A DNA stretch of 64,000 bases from Maea johnstoni. Lineage: Eukaryota > Annelida > Polychaeta > Spionida > Magelonidae. Position numbers and translations under genes: made by a program. The notes beneath the pieces are model-generated. The model saw only the letters and a program-made list of their open reading frames with translations, was not told the DNA's origin and did no database searches. How positions within the stretch are numbered: position 1 is the stretch's first letter; every line of letters begins with the position of its first letter. The stretch is from assembly GCA_963942565.1 (NCBI GenBank), contig OZ012690.1, forward strand, positions 40,246,975-40,310,974, in the 5' to 3' direction. Of the stretch, positions 1-33,183 are shown piece after piece.

Positions 1-60
1 ATAACAGTTAATTAACCATTATGAAAGTAGCCTTCGCATTGTTAAGGGTTTAAGCAAGGT
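1..60. repeat. Fragment of a TTAA-type MITE in FHIP1 intron 6
   Basis: The stretch tatgaaagtagccttcgcat and the following gttaagggttt match the 3' end of the MITE family seen whole at 51186-51345 (ggatgaaagtagcctcagca, then ttggaagg). Only the terminal part is in the window. Confidence 0.5.
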
Positions 61-78
61 TAAAGGTCGTGCTCTTAC

Positions 79-20244
<20,166 letters not shown>

Positions 20245-20339
20245 GATGGCGGTTTCATCTACTTCACTCCGAATAGCAATGAGTCTTTAAGCGTTATTTC
20301 CACTGATAACCTCATCCTTTCATCCTCATGTTTCACTGC
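20245..20339 (-). other. FHIP1: FHIP1 5' UTR part of the start-codon exon
   Basis: Read on the minus strand, a pyrimidine-rich tract ends in ttatcttttcag at 20340. An alternative acceptor, tttattttcag, lies 21 bp further upstream. Then follow about 95 bp of leader and the ATG at 20244. Short upstream ATGs occur, including one that overlaps the start codon out of frame. The acceptor implies a non-coding first exon upstream. This is inferred from splice-site quality only. Confidence 0.6.
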
Positions 20340-22369
20340 CTGAAAAGATAAGATACGAATCTGAAAATAACATCAACAAGAAATACCAGGCTTGATCAAA
20401 ATCATGGCACCACATGTCAAGCCATAGACTGGCCATAATGGTATGTGTCTAACTTAAACCACTGAAACTATGATACATTACAATAAGTCATCACCATATA
20501 CTCTAGCTAATATACTCTAATACCCCGTAGGTATGATAATGTGACAAAACAAAACACCATATAGTATACATGTACGCGCTGGTAACAAATATGTCTGTAT
20601 GCAAATTCAGCAAAATAGGACAAAGTGAACAATCTGATTTGGACAGAAAACTAATGTGCTGCATCTAAACCATCCCCTTCTCAACCCCTTACCCTTCCAA
20701 GGCTACTAATTTTAGTTCCCTTCATAATAAAGAACTTGAGCAGATATACCAATCTACTGTGGTGTACTTCCATCTATGTTATTGTACACAGGTTGATTTA
20801 AGTAAGTTATGAATGCTGAACTCCATACAGAGTATTGTGTTATGACAGGGCTCCATGTACATTAGTACTGTGCTATGGCAATACAAGGTATATATCAGCA
20901 GATTCCACACTAGTCCTCCTATCACCTGACAAGCCCTGGGGGAGGTCTGGAAACAGCTGTGTGTAGAACTAGGCTGGGGCAATATAACCTACTTGTGCCT
21001 ATTCCCTGTCCTGTCCCGGTCCTTCACTGTAGTAGCAGCAGTAGTAACAAGTAGCGCGCCGCCGGAGCAATTGCTTCATAAGCTGCGAATTAGGATTAAT
21101 GAACTCACTGGGCAGAAAATCGCGTTAGCGTTGAAAGCCCTCAATCACAAGCACAAGGATGCGCGAGAGCGAGTGCGAGAGAGAGATGGAGAATGAAGGA
21201 GAGTGGAGAGCTGTGATGTTCCTCGCCTGAAATCTCTCAGTCAGACTGGAACATATATCACACCAGTCGGATGGTGTAAACTTAGAATGTTGGTGGAGAA
21301 TGTTCGCTCCATAATTAGCATCAAGACCAGCAGGATTGCTGCCAGGACAGAAACGTACAGCCACTGAATGGACAGCGGTCATTCCTACACGTACAAGTGT
21401 CCAACTCAGGATGTGAAGCCAACAAGGCGTCAGCTCTCAACCTTTCAAATTTAACACATAAGTTGCTTGAGCAAAACCAAATAATACAGGCTTTCCAAAA
21501 AGAAATTTTGCCACAAGTGTTCAACTCCGGGCCTGAAGCCAGCAAGGTGACAAAATCTCAACCTTTCAAATTTTATCTCATAAATTTCTCTGGGTAAAAC
21601 TAAATGATACAGGCATTCCAATATGAAATTTTGTGACTGTTCTTTAAGGCATTTTTCAAATTTAAGATGTGCTATATACTCAACCAAAATTCTAATGTTT
21701 CAATATTTAGGCAAATTGTAATTTTTGCCAGGCAAATAAGTATCAACTTGCCCAACACGATATATAAGATATCAGTTATAGAGTTATGTCAGTCACTGTA
21801 GAGGTGTTAAAACACACACTAATAAATCCAAGTTTTAGAGTCAGGAATTTCAAAATATGTGCTGAAATTAAAATCAGCATCTCCAAAATATCTGGTAATA
21901 AGTATGTAGTAAATAGTGATGGTATGTTTTAGTTAAGACAGGCATGAATGGGTTAAAATATTTTCAAATCAAATCAATACCCAATTCACCAGTTATTTCC
22001 CAAAGTATCATAGCGACTTAATGACTCTTAGGAGGGGAAATCAGAGCATGAATACTTTAATGAACTCCCATCGTTCTTTCTTGCGACCAATCAATAACAC
22101 CCATTTCAACAACAGACCAACAGAAGCGGCATGATCAATTTTTCACTGCTGCTCCTGATTAATTTCCTGCTATCTTTCCTCTGATTCACGGCCCACCAAA
22201 AAACAAACGACCCACTTCCTTCCCAGCCCTGCCAATGAAAAACATCCGTTTGAGTCGTTGAGCTTGGCTCATGACCGATTCACTCGTTTACGGAAACTGG
22301 GAGAACATGTCTCTCGCTGTCAGTTTCATTGAGCGACCAATGAGAATCTGTGTGAGCTGTACATACAGG
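20340..22369. other. FHIP1 first intron, 3' part
   Basis: No exon seen. A CpG-richer patch lies at 21045-21190 (gtagcgcgccgccggag). A family-1 MITE end lies at 21890-21957 (gacaggcatgaatgggttaa). Bases 22080-22360 are repeat-free and hold two CCAAT boxes (gaccaatcaat, gaccaatgaga). The patches could be regulatory; nothing stronger can be said. Confidence 0.4.
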
Positions 22370-23080
22370 ACTGGCGCCCGAGGGCAGCAATAGATATACA
22401 GCCATGAGGCATACTTATGAGTGCACTCGTTTCCCCAATATTTAGTCGATACAATGTAACAGACAGCACATAGAGCAGATTTGTGTAGCTATTAGAAAGT
22501 GGGGATAAGGTATAAATCATTCAGGACCAGGTCTGCGATAGATATACAGCTATAACGCCTATAAGGCATACTTATGAGAGCACTTGTTTCCTTATCATTT
22601 AGTTGATACAGTATAATGTAACGGGCTGCACATAATATAGTGTAACAGGCTGCACATAATTTGTTTAGCTATTAGAAAGAAGGGATAAAGCCATAAGGGT
22701 ATAAAACATACAGGACCAGGTCTACAATAGATATACAGCTATAAGGCATACTTATGAGTGTGCTTGTTTTCTCAATATTTAGTCAATGTAGAGGTGAGTT
22801 GAGACAAGAGACAGAGTTGTTTTGTGTGGTGTTAGAAAGGGGAGAGGGAAAGGGGAGGGAGGAATTAAATAAACAGCGCCAGGGGTGTTAAGGTCAGGGG
22901 GGCGGGGCAGAATATTCATCAACCGTTAACGACTACTTATGATTGAGCTTTTTTTTTCTCAATATCTGATCTATGAAGTTGGTTATTATAGGTACATCAA
23001 CCTTTGCTGTGCTGCCTGTGTGCTAATGAAAAGGGGAGGGGTTGAGGGCATGCAGGGTAGGGTTTAATAGATAGTAAATG
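22370..23080. repeat. Imperfect tandem repeats, about 170-190 bp units
   Basis: Units contain gatatacagctataa..ggcatacttatgag, tcaatatttagtcgata, gtataatgtaac and gctattagaaag. Copies start near 22375, 22528, 22715 and, weakly, 22900. Confidence 0.75.
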
Positions 23081-24212
23081 AGGAATACGTACATGTAGCA
23101 TACTATAAGCAATGAGTTCCTGTACGTGACCCAGTAACACTGAGTTACAGAGCCACACGTCAACATGTCACATGTTTGTTTTTTCTACTACAGAAATAAC
23201 TCCCAATGACTTCCTGAAGGCAGCCAGCCTAAGCCAAAGTCTACCCCAATGCTCTCTTTTTCTCAACCCATACATCCTACATTCCCTATATCCCCAAAAA
23301 GGACTGATTATCTAGACAATATCTTTCTAACCTAAGCGCCTTTTGGCAAATATCTGATAGAGGAAATATATTTGTCAGAACCTATTCAACAACGATATTT
23401 TATCATTTCTTTCTTTTTTCTTAAAATATTTTCTAAAATATCATCGATGGAGATAACATTTTTCATACTCTTCAAGGTTTACTATAGATCAATAGACCTG
23501 AATTCATGCACACAGATTCCTGCAAATGGACATATCGATTATCAACTGGAGTGCTTAGAGAATGTTTTTTTTTCAATTTTCCTTTTCCTTTATTTTACCT
23601 AACAGTGCCTCAAAATGCATCTCAGAGCACATATTTTTCATATTTCCTGGGAAACAAGCCCAACAGACCCCCCAACCCCTAGACTGGACATGCAGTGTGC
23701 CTTTGTCAATATGTCAACTACCCGCAGGTGCACACAGGGATTTATTTTCTACTAAACTGTTTAGATCATTAGAGCCAAATCTGTTTCTGCCTTGAAATGT
23801 TAAGGTCAATCCCAGCCTGCTGGTGCCAGTGAGTCCCCTCTGTATCGGCAGCTGAAAATCAGCAACCATTCACAAATCTAAGAAGTGTTCTGTTGCGTGA
23901 CAGGAAACAGTTCCTAGGAAGAAAATGACAGATGATTGGTCCATAACTAGTAACTACGACATAATTGTCTGGAAATCAAACTTCATTTTTCCACAGAAGA
24001 GGGGCGGCCTTGATCATGACATCAGTCTTATTATATGTGGAATTTATGGGCTATTATCTGCAAAAGCCTACTACAATTATAAATGCCATATCAAACAAAG
24101 ACAATAAGACAAAAAACATGCCTTCCATCTGCTATCCTCCTTTGCTGATATTTTTGAAAGAGAAATGCCAATATAATTAAATGAATTAAGGTAACTAAAG
24201 CTTTTACAGTAT
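23081..24212. other. FHIP1 first intron, plain stretch
   Basis: No feature recognised. Confidence 0.55.
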
Positions 24213-24452
24213 TCCAGTGGTCTACACTCCCGTCAGTACAGACTGGTGAATTTATGCCTTGGAAGGACATGCCCCAATAAATAGCCTTTCTTAAGGGACT
24301 GGCTGGAATTTAAGTACTTCACACCCTCTTCTTGGGGCCATCAAGTGGTCATTAAGTGGCAGGACTGGAAAAAAAATTGTCAGGACCTGCAGAATCTGGA
24401 AGCAGCCAGTTTGGATTGGCATAAAAATATTTGAAAGTAAACTTCTGGTATA
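24213..24452 (+). mobile_element. MITE with cagtggtct ends (copy 1)
   Basis: Left end ccagtggtctacactcccgt, right end gaaagtaaacttctggtata. The body ttcacaccctcttcttgggg matches, in reverse orientation, the element at 42642-42838. Mariner-like is possible because of TA at the ends. Confidence 0.6.
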
Positions 24453-25025
24453 CCATTTCTTTTTCCTGCTGAATCATTCTATTGCATATGATTAGATGAT
24501 AAATATAATGGCCAAAAATGGGTGAAATTTAAGATTTTTTTGATAAGATGTCCTAGGTGTACTCAACACAAGGTTGCAAAAAAACAAACAATTTAAGCCA
24601 TTTTTCCCCTACTTTTCACATATACATTTAACACCATTGTAAATAACAAATGATAAGAGCCATTTTTACTCTTTTAATTTTTTGAGCTGATCAAGTTTAT
24701 AATTTTGTAAAAAAGAGTCTACAATCACAACCACTGGCATAAATGCCTGTATTTTATATAAAAAAAAGAATGAAAGAAAGACCCCACTACTTGTTGTTTC
24801 AATATTGCCAGCGCAAGGAAACACCACTGCTCCCAGTGCTCTGACCTAACCACAGATTGCTTTGATGAAGGACTCTCACAGGCATGGTAGATTACAGATG
24901 CAGTGCTGGATGAGAAGAAACGGGAGCACGTAGTATGGGGTCCAGTGTGAAAGAGAGGATGCTGTATTGATCTTGCAGCATGCGGTAAAAAGCAGGCTAA
25001 ATAACACATACAACACTCATATCTC

Positions 25026-25255
25026 TTAACCCATTCATGCCTGGAGATCTCTTGGAAAAATGTTGTCTGGACGTTTGGTACTTGTGAATGTAACTTTGGA
25101 ATCAATCATAAATTTACAAAGCATTTGAAGGGGAACTGTAGGCTGGGTTTTGGTGAACATTGCTCCTTAAAATATTTTATGAAAAATGTCCTAGTCACAA
25201 AGATATAACCAAAATTGTCTGTGTGTTTTGACTGCTACAGGCACGAATGGGTTAT
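25026..25255 (+). mobile_element. TTAA-type family-1 MITE, full copy
   Basis: TTAA|CCCATTCATGCCTG at the left and caggcacgaatggg|TTAt at the right. The interior has the inverted pair atttgaagggg / ccttaaaatatt, so the element is nearly palindromic, about 230 bp. Confidence 0.85.
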
Positions 25256-25261
25256 CCAACA

Positions 25262-25950
25262 ACGTACTCTCACTGTGAGTACTCACAAATAACCACAATC
25301 TTATGCAGATTGAAGGAAACAGATTGTAAGGCCAAACAAACATGTTTTAAGATACACGTGACATGTGAAAAGATTCAAGTAAGTCAATAAATCTAGTAGT
25401 TAGGACCTGAAAGCGGCACAAAAAGCTGGAGTTTTAACCCATAATGGCTGAAGAGTTTCTCTTGACATTGTTGTCTGGACCCAACAATTTTTTTGACAAA
25501 AACCTGGGACAAAAGAATGATTGAAAACAAAACATTTTAAGGAGAGTTGTTGAGAGTGTTCATATTAACATTTCTCTTCAAATCTTTTCCCATTAATATG
25601 TTTTCACACCAAATATGTCAAGGCTGCTTTTGGCCCCTACAGGCATTAATTCTAAAGGTTAACCCACAGTGTAGTGAACAGTACTGAACACAAGCTGTGA
25701 GTATATGCCAAAAACAGCAACTATACCCCAGATTGCAGGAAACATACAATAAGGCCAAACAAACTTGTTTTACAATGCAAATGTGGAGTAGTTACTTATA
25801 TGATCAGTTTTAACCCAGTGTATACATGCTGTGAGTGACCGCCAATAATAGCAACATTACCACAGATTGCAGGAAACAGACCATAAGACCATGCAGATGT
25901 TAAAGATACTCAAATGAAAATAGTCGATAGTCATCAATTCAAAGAATTGC
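25262..25950. repeat. Three dispersed/tandem units split by a MITE
   Basis: The motif cagattgaaggaaacagatt followed by gtaaggccaaacaaacatgt recurs near 25310, 25730 and 25870. A family-1 MITE sits between the first two. Confidence 0.65.
25434..25663 (+). mobile_element. TTAA-type family-1 MITE, full but diverged
   Basis: TTAACCCataatggctgaa at the left and caggcattaattctaaaggt|TTAA at the right. The core aacatttctcttcaaatct is present. Confidence 0.7.
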
Positions 25951-27511
25951 GTTTAGATCTCATAGCTCACAAAACTGTAGGTTTATATATTATATTTTGA
26001 CTATGCCAAGTAATGGAATGGTCAGGGCTGGGATTCCCCGCAATGCCTTGAGGCTGGGACTTTACTCAAAGCTTGTTGCTATGGTATTGATAGGCTATGT
26101 ATGGTAAGATAACAAATTTGAATAAGAGTACATCTTCATTAAGTGCAATTTTTCTTAAGAAAGAGATTTTGTTTGTAGTTTATTTTATTAATACTTTTCC
26201 ATTCAATGAACTCATAAAGGAGTCAGAAAAAATGTATGCCCAAATATCTCCCATGATGCTCTGCCATAATCCAAGCAGACAACCCAACAAGATGACTGTC
26301 AAGCACCCTACTGGTACTTCATCAAATCATAATTTATTGAACTATACATCAATAAAATCTCTGTAATCTGTTGTGCTATAAAAATCATTAATATTAAATA
26401 GATGGCTTTGTGCATATTTCTAGTTTTGTCCAGAATGTCCTTTGGTTGGATTCTGCCTCAGCCAACCAAAGTACATTCAAACCTTAGCAATGAATCAACA
26501 CAAAGCCATCTGCCCAATCTTAATCCCTAAATAGGCTATGACATAATCTTGCACAATATAGCCAGGCGTTCATGTCATTGCTCCTTCTTTAATAACAAAA
26601 GATTTACTTAAAATGTATATAAGCAGCCTGAGAAATTATAAATTGTACCAACATTTACCAACAGTGTTCTTGGCAAACATTGGTCTCGCAAGGGTGGATC
26701 TATATTTTTTCATCAAGTAAGATTAGACTGATTAGCATAACCAGTATCCAAAAAATCATTGTAAATATTTCTACTTCATATTTCATCTTGATTTTTAGTG
26801 TGTTGAGAAAGGATACCTTTCCTAAATGCATTTGGCAAGATTCTGGTTGAGAATATTATTATTAGGTTGAAAAAAAGAATGAGTTGATCATACCCCAGTT
26901 GGCACAATCCTTTACTCATGGCTACAAAGAGGGGGGGGGGGGGGGGGTTAATTGGCCAATGCAATATTTTTTGGTGAGCCTAAATGGTGATTGGATTTCC
27001 TGCTTGTTCTTGGTACTATTGCCTTAAAGCTAGGGGGGAAGAGGAAACAGTGGTGAATTATTTCCTGAATATCGCTTTCAGAGGCAATTGAACATTGGTA
27101 TAGAATTACACCCAGGAAGTATTACTTTAGACTCGATGACTGATATGGGGTCCCTTGCAACAATGTATCATTTCGGGTATACATACAAGTGATATCAAAA
27201 AATATTCATTTTTCATAAGTTAACCGAGTAAATGAATAATTTTCACGTTTTCAAAGGAAAAAGCCTTAAATAATCAGTAACTTGGAGTTCCAGCCTCTCA
27301 AAATACACAGCATGATTAATTTCATTTGTGACAAAAAGAAGAAAAGCGATTGAACTATTCCAAATTGAGTTATGTACAAACATTAAACAGCCTTTATCGT
27401 TTTAGTGGGGAACTTCCCCAGGATTCAGGTAGTCCAATGGGGCTACTGTAACCAACTTAAGTAAGCCCAACAGGGACGTTTTTTGAAGTCAGATTTCCCA
27501 GGAGGTGGGAG
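25951..27511. other. FHIP1 first intron, plain stretch
   Basis: Poly-G of 17 at 26931-26947. No coding feature or intact element seen. Confidence 0.55.
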
Positions 27512-27837
27512 TCAGGGACTTAGCCAGGACTCCTGCCTGTCTTTTGGACAGACAGTTTCCTGAAAACCTCCTTTATGGCCAGGCAAAGATTTCTATAAAG
27601 AATTTTCAATTTTGATTTTTCGAGGGTAATAACCAAATATGTTCCTGACAAACCACCTTTTGGGACATAGCTGAAATGTAAATTGCCTTTTTTTGACAGT
27701 TTTGCCACAATAGGCTATTAATGTTGTTGGTATAAGGATTTGATGTACACATAGATTAGTACGCTAAATCTGGACAGGCAGAAATATTTGAATTTGCGGT
27801 ATTTGATAGGCATTTTTTAAATCCTGGCTAAGACCCT
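27512..27837 (-). mobile_element. Family-C MITE (cagggtcttagcc ends)
   Basis: Inverted ends cagggacttagccagga and tcctggctaagaccctg. The interior (aataggctattaatgttgtt, gacaggcagaaatatttg) matches 32887-33183 and 50096-50385 in reverse. Confidence 0.75.
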
Positions 27838-28961
27838 GGATGAGACTATTTGTTGAGCGCTGTAGCATATAATCCAAATGTGTAACTTCTTTCATAACAG
27901 GTAAATATTACAAATACTGGTGATGCCAAATCCTGTTCATTCATTAATGTGGAACAAGTCTCATTGAAAGATGATCACACATATGAGTTTCTAACTTTGA
28001 AATGCTGGTGAAGAAGCAGTGTCAATTGATAGCAGCTTAATATTCTTAAACCCTCAATGTTATGGTAAATTTACTACTGTTTGGTTCAAAGCCTCTTAGG
28101 GAGCAACAGGTGACATCCATAACAATAGCATTTGCTTGTGGCTGATTGCATTTGGCCAGGTAAGTAGGTGAGATACTGATAGCTCCTCTCACCTGACAGA
28201 CCGCAGCTGCTCTTGAGAGGAAAACAGCAACTACACAGTGCTGTCAGTATATTGTATATGAAGATAAATGCAGATGGGAAATGGCCAGTAGTATGGAAGA
28301 TGGCTTTGACATGAATGGGTGCACTCTAGCATGGACAGGATTTGACAGTATTAAGCTGTTGCAGATGGTAGCTTAATAACAACATTGAAAAGGTCCATTA
28401 CTATTTCAATATCTAAGGTCTGGCACACTACATTTAGGACTTGAACTTGAAAATCCCCATCTATTTCAAATCTCTGTTTGCCTATTTGATAGAATAGTAT
28501 ACAAACAATTGACTAGTAATACCAGGAACTATTTATTTTAAATATAAAGTTCCTGGTAATACTGTATGTCATGAGGTAGAAAGTTTTTAAAGGGATATAG
28601 GGACTGACATTTGGACAATTGACTGATCATAAGCTCGGGACCTTCGCACCTTTACATAGGGTGTTTTTTGATTATCTTATGTGAAAGCTGAAAAGGTTAG
28701 CTACACATTCCTTCCAACTAGAACAACAAATGACAAAAAAGTACTTTAAAAAATATATATGGCTTCTAGAAGAGTAGGCAGGTTAGGCACCCAGCTGTGA
28801 TGTTTATCTAAGATCATAATAGCCCTTCCTTATCAGATCCCCCTGGGAGGTAATATCCACTGGCAGACTCCAGAATGTGTATTAGAAGTTTCCTGTTACC
28901 CAGGAAGCCGGCATTGAGCAGAACTAAAAATGTTTTATGAGTGATTGCATTGCAATTAGGG

Positions 28962-29137
28962 CAGGGTTTCGACTTTCCCAGGGGCATATGCCCCTAGAAT
29001 TTGTTGTGTGCCCCTAGATTTTTCTAAGTAGGGGCCCAAAATAGTATGTTTTATAGCAAAAATACCTGTTTTTGACCCTTATTTTTACTGTGACACATTT
29101 TCAGGCCCCTAGCCTGAAATCTAAGTGTCAGACCCTG
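28962..29137. mobile_element. CAGGG-ended MITE with 5-bp TSD
   Basis: 176 bp, flanked by taggg at 28957-28961 and 29138-29142. The ends are cagggtttcgac and gtcagaccctg. It contains three gcccctag blocks. A 5-bp TSD with CAGGG ends fits a hAT5-like group. Confidence 0.75.
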
Positions 29138-29142
29138 TAGGG

Positions 29143-30794
29143 TATTGAATGAAAGGTGTGATTCTTGCTCTCTTGCTTTACAGTAGAGGTCAGACAGCTC
29201 AGGTAAAACAAATCAAATGCTCCAGAAATATTCTGGACTGGTTTGTGTGGGTCAGGCAGGATGTTTTAGGGTTTATCATACAAAGATGAACAGGGTTTCC
29301 TGTATTTGAGAGTTAGGGTTAGGACTTAGGAGAGTATTTTGATGCTGACCCCTGGACAGTGCAGAGTCTGAATGTATCCTTACAATGGGAAGTAGCTCCA
29401 GAAGGAAGAGAAAGAGGGGGTTATTTCAGACATGTGATGAGAAAAGGGTTAGACTTTCGCTTACCAAGTCAATTACATGTAACAAATTCATATGATTCTT
29501 CTTTGATAAAAAAAGAATGATAATTCTTCAAAAGAGGGGGGGGGGGGGGGGGGGGGCTGGAAGCCTGGAAAGGATGAAATATTTGAAGGTTTTCTAGGTA
29601 GGGCTATGTAATCTCAGGTTCAGTAAATAACTCCTAGGCCAATTATATATAAATTTAAATGGTTAAAAAAATACTTATGAAATTAGGTCATGTATTTTGC
29701 AGTGAAACTTCTTTTATGTGGATATTCCTCATTGATAATTTATGCTGTCCTTACAACATATGGATGTCAAACACTGAAATGCAGGTAGCAATACAGTTAC
29801 CACTGATAATACCTACTTAATTATCCCTTATATTCCACATATTACCTATAATTTCAAAGATGTTTCAATAGAAATCCTTAAGCAAGTCTGTGTTTACGAG
29901 ATTGTTTTTCAACAGCAGGGAAGTCCTATATTAAGGGATCATGACCTACTGAACTAAATACACATTCACTGTACGGAAACTATCAATTTCCTGATACAAT
30001 GCTTCATTGATTGTTTAATTAGCTACTTGGTAAACATACCAAATCACAGCATCAACTTGCAATCTATAATTCCACTTGTAAGGCAGAGGCCAAGATTAGG
30101 ATTCCAACTGATAACCAAAACCAGGTCAACATTCTCAATTGCTATTAGTAGCCTGCCTTGGGGACAAATTTAGGACATTCCATAGTCAGTGAACGCAGCT
30201 GGTGTTGTTACTGCTTGTATTCTACAAAACATCTGTACAAAAAGTTTCTGTTATATAAGGGTTATTTTGAATACGCTTGGTGAGAAATATACTTGATCCA
30301 AACAATGTTAAAGCTTAAACTGCATTGTTGTTTCAGTTTACCAAGCTGTGGGTGTGTTCAGCCGAGCCTATGTCAATGTAAATGACTGGAGTCTCGCGAT
30401 TGTGTATATATCGCAATTTTGCCCATACTGAGGCGCCCTCTATATTACTATGAGCCACTGTACTCGGATGACCTTCGGCTAATGACAATGACAGCGTATT
30501 CCTTTAATCTAAGTCCCCATCACAAAGCTTTTTAATGGATATGTACTTCCTTGAGAGAGTGCTGAACTATGAATCACCAAACTCCTTCGACCCTTTTGCT
30601 TGGCTTCTGTGCGGCTGGGGTCAATTTCTAACCAAAATTCTTCAAAACAATGCCTCAAAAACGGCGTTCTTAGAGTTGATGTCAAACTCATGGCGACATG
30701 TCACACCTTCAGATTAATCTCTATCCGACGTAATTGATAATTAAGGGTTTAATGTAGGATAACCTACGTCTATTAAAGAAATGTTCTCACATAC
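29143..30794. other. FHIP1 first intron, 5' part
   Basis: Poly-G of about 21 at 29536-29556. No exon on either strand was recognised between the MITE and the candidate first-exon donor at 30794. Confidence 0.5.
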
Positions 30795-30832
30795 CTAAAA
30801 CATCAGCTTGTCCCTCAAGAAGCCATCTTGAT
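30795..30832 (-). other. FHIP1: Candidate non-coding first exon and start site of FHIP1
   Basis: On the minus strand, caatcAAGATGGCttc (YY1-like initiator element) begins at about 30833. It is followed by about 30 bp and a clean donor ttttag|gtatgtg at 30795/30794. The ATG inside the element opens a four-codon uORF (ATG GCT TCT TGA). A CACGTG box lies just upstream on this strand (about 30844-30849). It would splice over 10.4 kb to the acceptor at 20340. Inference without transcript evidence. Confidence 0.45.
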
Positions 30833-31272
30833 TGTTAACTGGTCACGTGATATTGTGTCAGATACATACACTTCGAATACGTTCTCTTTTTGTCTATATA
30901 ACTACATTTACTGTAAATTTTATTTTATTTTTGCGATTATATGACCGAATTGAAGAGGATTCATTATTAAAAAGGAATGTGCTGCGTTTAGAGAGTTTTT
31001 TCTATTTATGTCAAAGGTCGAGTTCTCTATAGGTCCCAGAATGAGTCGTTTAAATTAATCCGCCAAAAGACTAACCTTTTTATCATGTCCGTCTTAAAAT
31101 AAATCGGTTAAGCATTACATCGAAGTATCTAAACAAGTGTCTTTCTTAAGATGTGTTAATAATCATGTTTCTGATTTTGAGGAAGTCTGCGTAGCCTCTC
31201 TACTATTTCTACTCTCGGACTAACAAAGTGCACTTCACTGTTAACCGCCTCTAGAGGTTACACTATACAAAA
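30796..31272. promoter_or_regulatory. Probable bidirectional promoter of FHIP1 and SH3RF/POSH
   Basis: The stretch lies between two divergent YY1-like elements: AAGATGGC on the minus strand at about 30830, and AAAATGGCGACG on the plus strand at about 31269-31280. A CACGTG E-box of USF/TFE type (tcacgtga) sits near 30843-30850. I saw no microsatellite or MITE in it, unlike most of the surrounding DNA. It is moderately AT-rich without an obvious CpG island. The role is inferred from layout. Confidence 0.45.
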
Positions 31273-31569
31273 TGGCGACGTCGGGATGTGGGAGTGAATC
31301 GTTAGCAAGTTATCTTGGGATTTATTTCTTCTCGCGACTTTCATATTAGGATTACCTTAACGGATTAACACCTCTTCACCCAAGGAACAGTTACACCAAC
31401 TTTTAAGGAAATCAAATGCTATTTCATGGACTCTTGGCACTTCTAAAACCGTGAAGTCGACATGTAGCAGTTAGTTCTGAAATCGATTGTGAACTTCCCA
31501 GTCAGTCAGTGAGTGTAATCGTAGTAGTAGGTTTCTAACTGCGGCGGATGATTCCAACCACTGTCTGCG
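31270..31569 (+). other. Probable 5' UTR of SH3RF/POSH with uORFs
   Basis: Runs from the YY1-like AAATGGCGACG to the POSH start codon. The first ATG (31272) opens a 25-codon uORF, 31272-31349 (MATSGCGSESLASYLGIYFF...). Two more short uORFs follow. The last begins with atgattcc and ends in a TGA that overlaps the main ATG. This suggests translation of POSH may be damped by uORFs. The transcription start itself is inferred. Confidence 0.45.
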
Positions 31570-31899
31570 ATGGATGAATTGGCTTTGAACGAGTTGCTCG
31601 AGTGCTCGGTGTGCCTTGAGGGGCTCGACGCCTCGAGTAAAGTTTTACCATGTCAACATACTTTCTGTCGTCGCTGCTTGGAAGAAATAATAAGCAGCAA
31701 GGATGAATTGAGGTGCCCCGAATGTCGAACTTTGGTTACTATACCAGTGGAGAATTTACCATCGAATATACTTCTCATACGACTTTTGGAAGGTATGAAA
31801 AACATGAAAGGGATGCCTTCACCTGGATCGTCTTACTCGCCAACGAGACAGCAGGGGGCGGGGACAAGTGCGGGGGCTGCAAAAACTGTGACACCTAAG
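31570..31899 (+). CDS. SH3RF1: SH3RF/POSH RING E3 ligase scaffold, first coding exon (110 residues)
   Basis: POSH proteins are RING ubiquitin ligases with three or four SH3 domains. They scaffold Rac-MLK-MKK-JNK signalling and act in trafficking (family knowledge). Seen: [20 protein letters not shown] opens a C3HC4 RING with C12, C15, C28, H30, C33, C36, C49 and C52. It continues CRTLV...[15 protein letters not shown]. Human SH3RF1 begins [20 protein letters not shown] and shares the same order, including LPSNILLVRLLDGIK, so the match is at family level. After residue ~77 comes a low-complexity Gly/Ser/Thr linker. The start has G at -3 and G at +4. The exon ends ACACCTAAG at 31899 with donor gtatga, phase 0. 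SH3 exons must lie beyond 64 kb or were not recognisable. Which vertebrate paralogue (SH3RF1, 2 or 3) is closest is not decided; the symbol is the best-known member. Confidence 0.92.
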
Positions 31900-31903
31900 G
31901 TAT

Positions 31904-32886
<983 letters not shown>

Positions 32887-33183
32887 AGCAGGGTCTTGGT
32901 CAGGATTTTACAAATGCCTCATAAAAACAGCAATCACAGATTTTCTGCCTGTCCAAATTTAGCAATTCAGCTACTTCAAATCCCTATACCAACTACATCT
33001 AATAGCCTATTTTGCCAAAAAGGGCAATTCACACCTTAGTGAGGTCTTAGAAGATATATAGTTTGATAGGAAAATAATTAGTTAATTACCTAAACAAAGT
33101 CTTTATTGAGAGAAACTTGTGCCTGTCCAAAATGGAGGTTTTCAGGAAACTACTTGTCCAAAAGACCTGGCTAAGTACCTGTG
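32887..33183 (+). mobile_element. Family-C MITE copy
   Basis: Left end cagggtcttggtcaggattt, right end gacctggctaagtacctg. The body ataccaactacatctaatag and tgtccaaaatggaggttttc matches 50096-50385. Confidence 0.75.

Noticed and set aside
24725-25105. 126-codon minus-strand frame
   Set aside because: It overlaps a family-1 MITE end, has no recognisable domain, and no splice signals suggest an exon.
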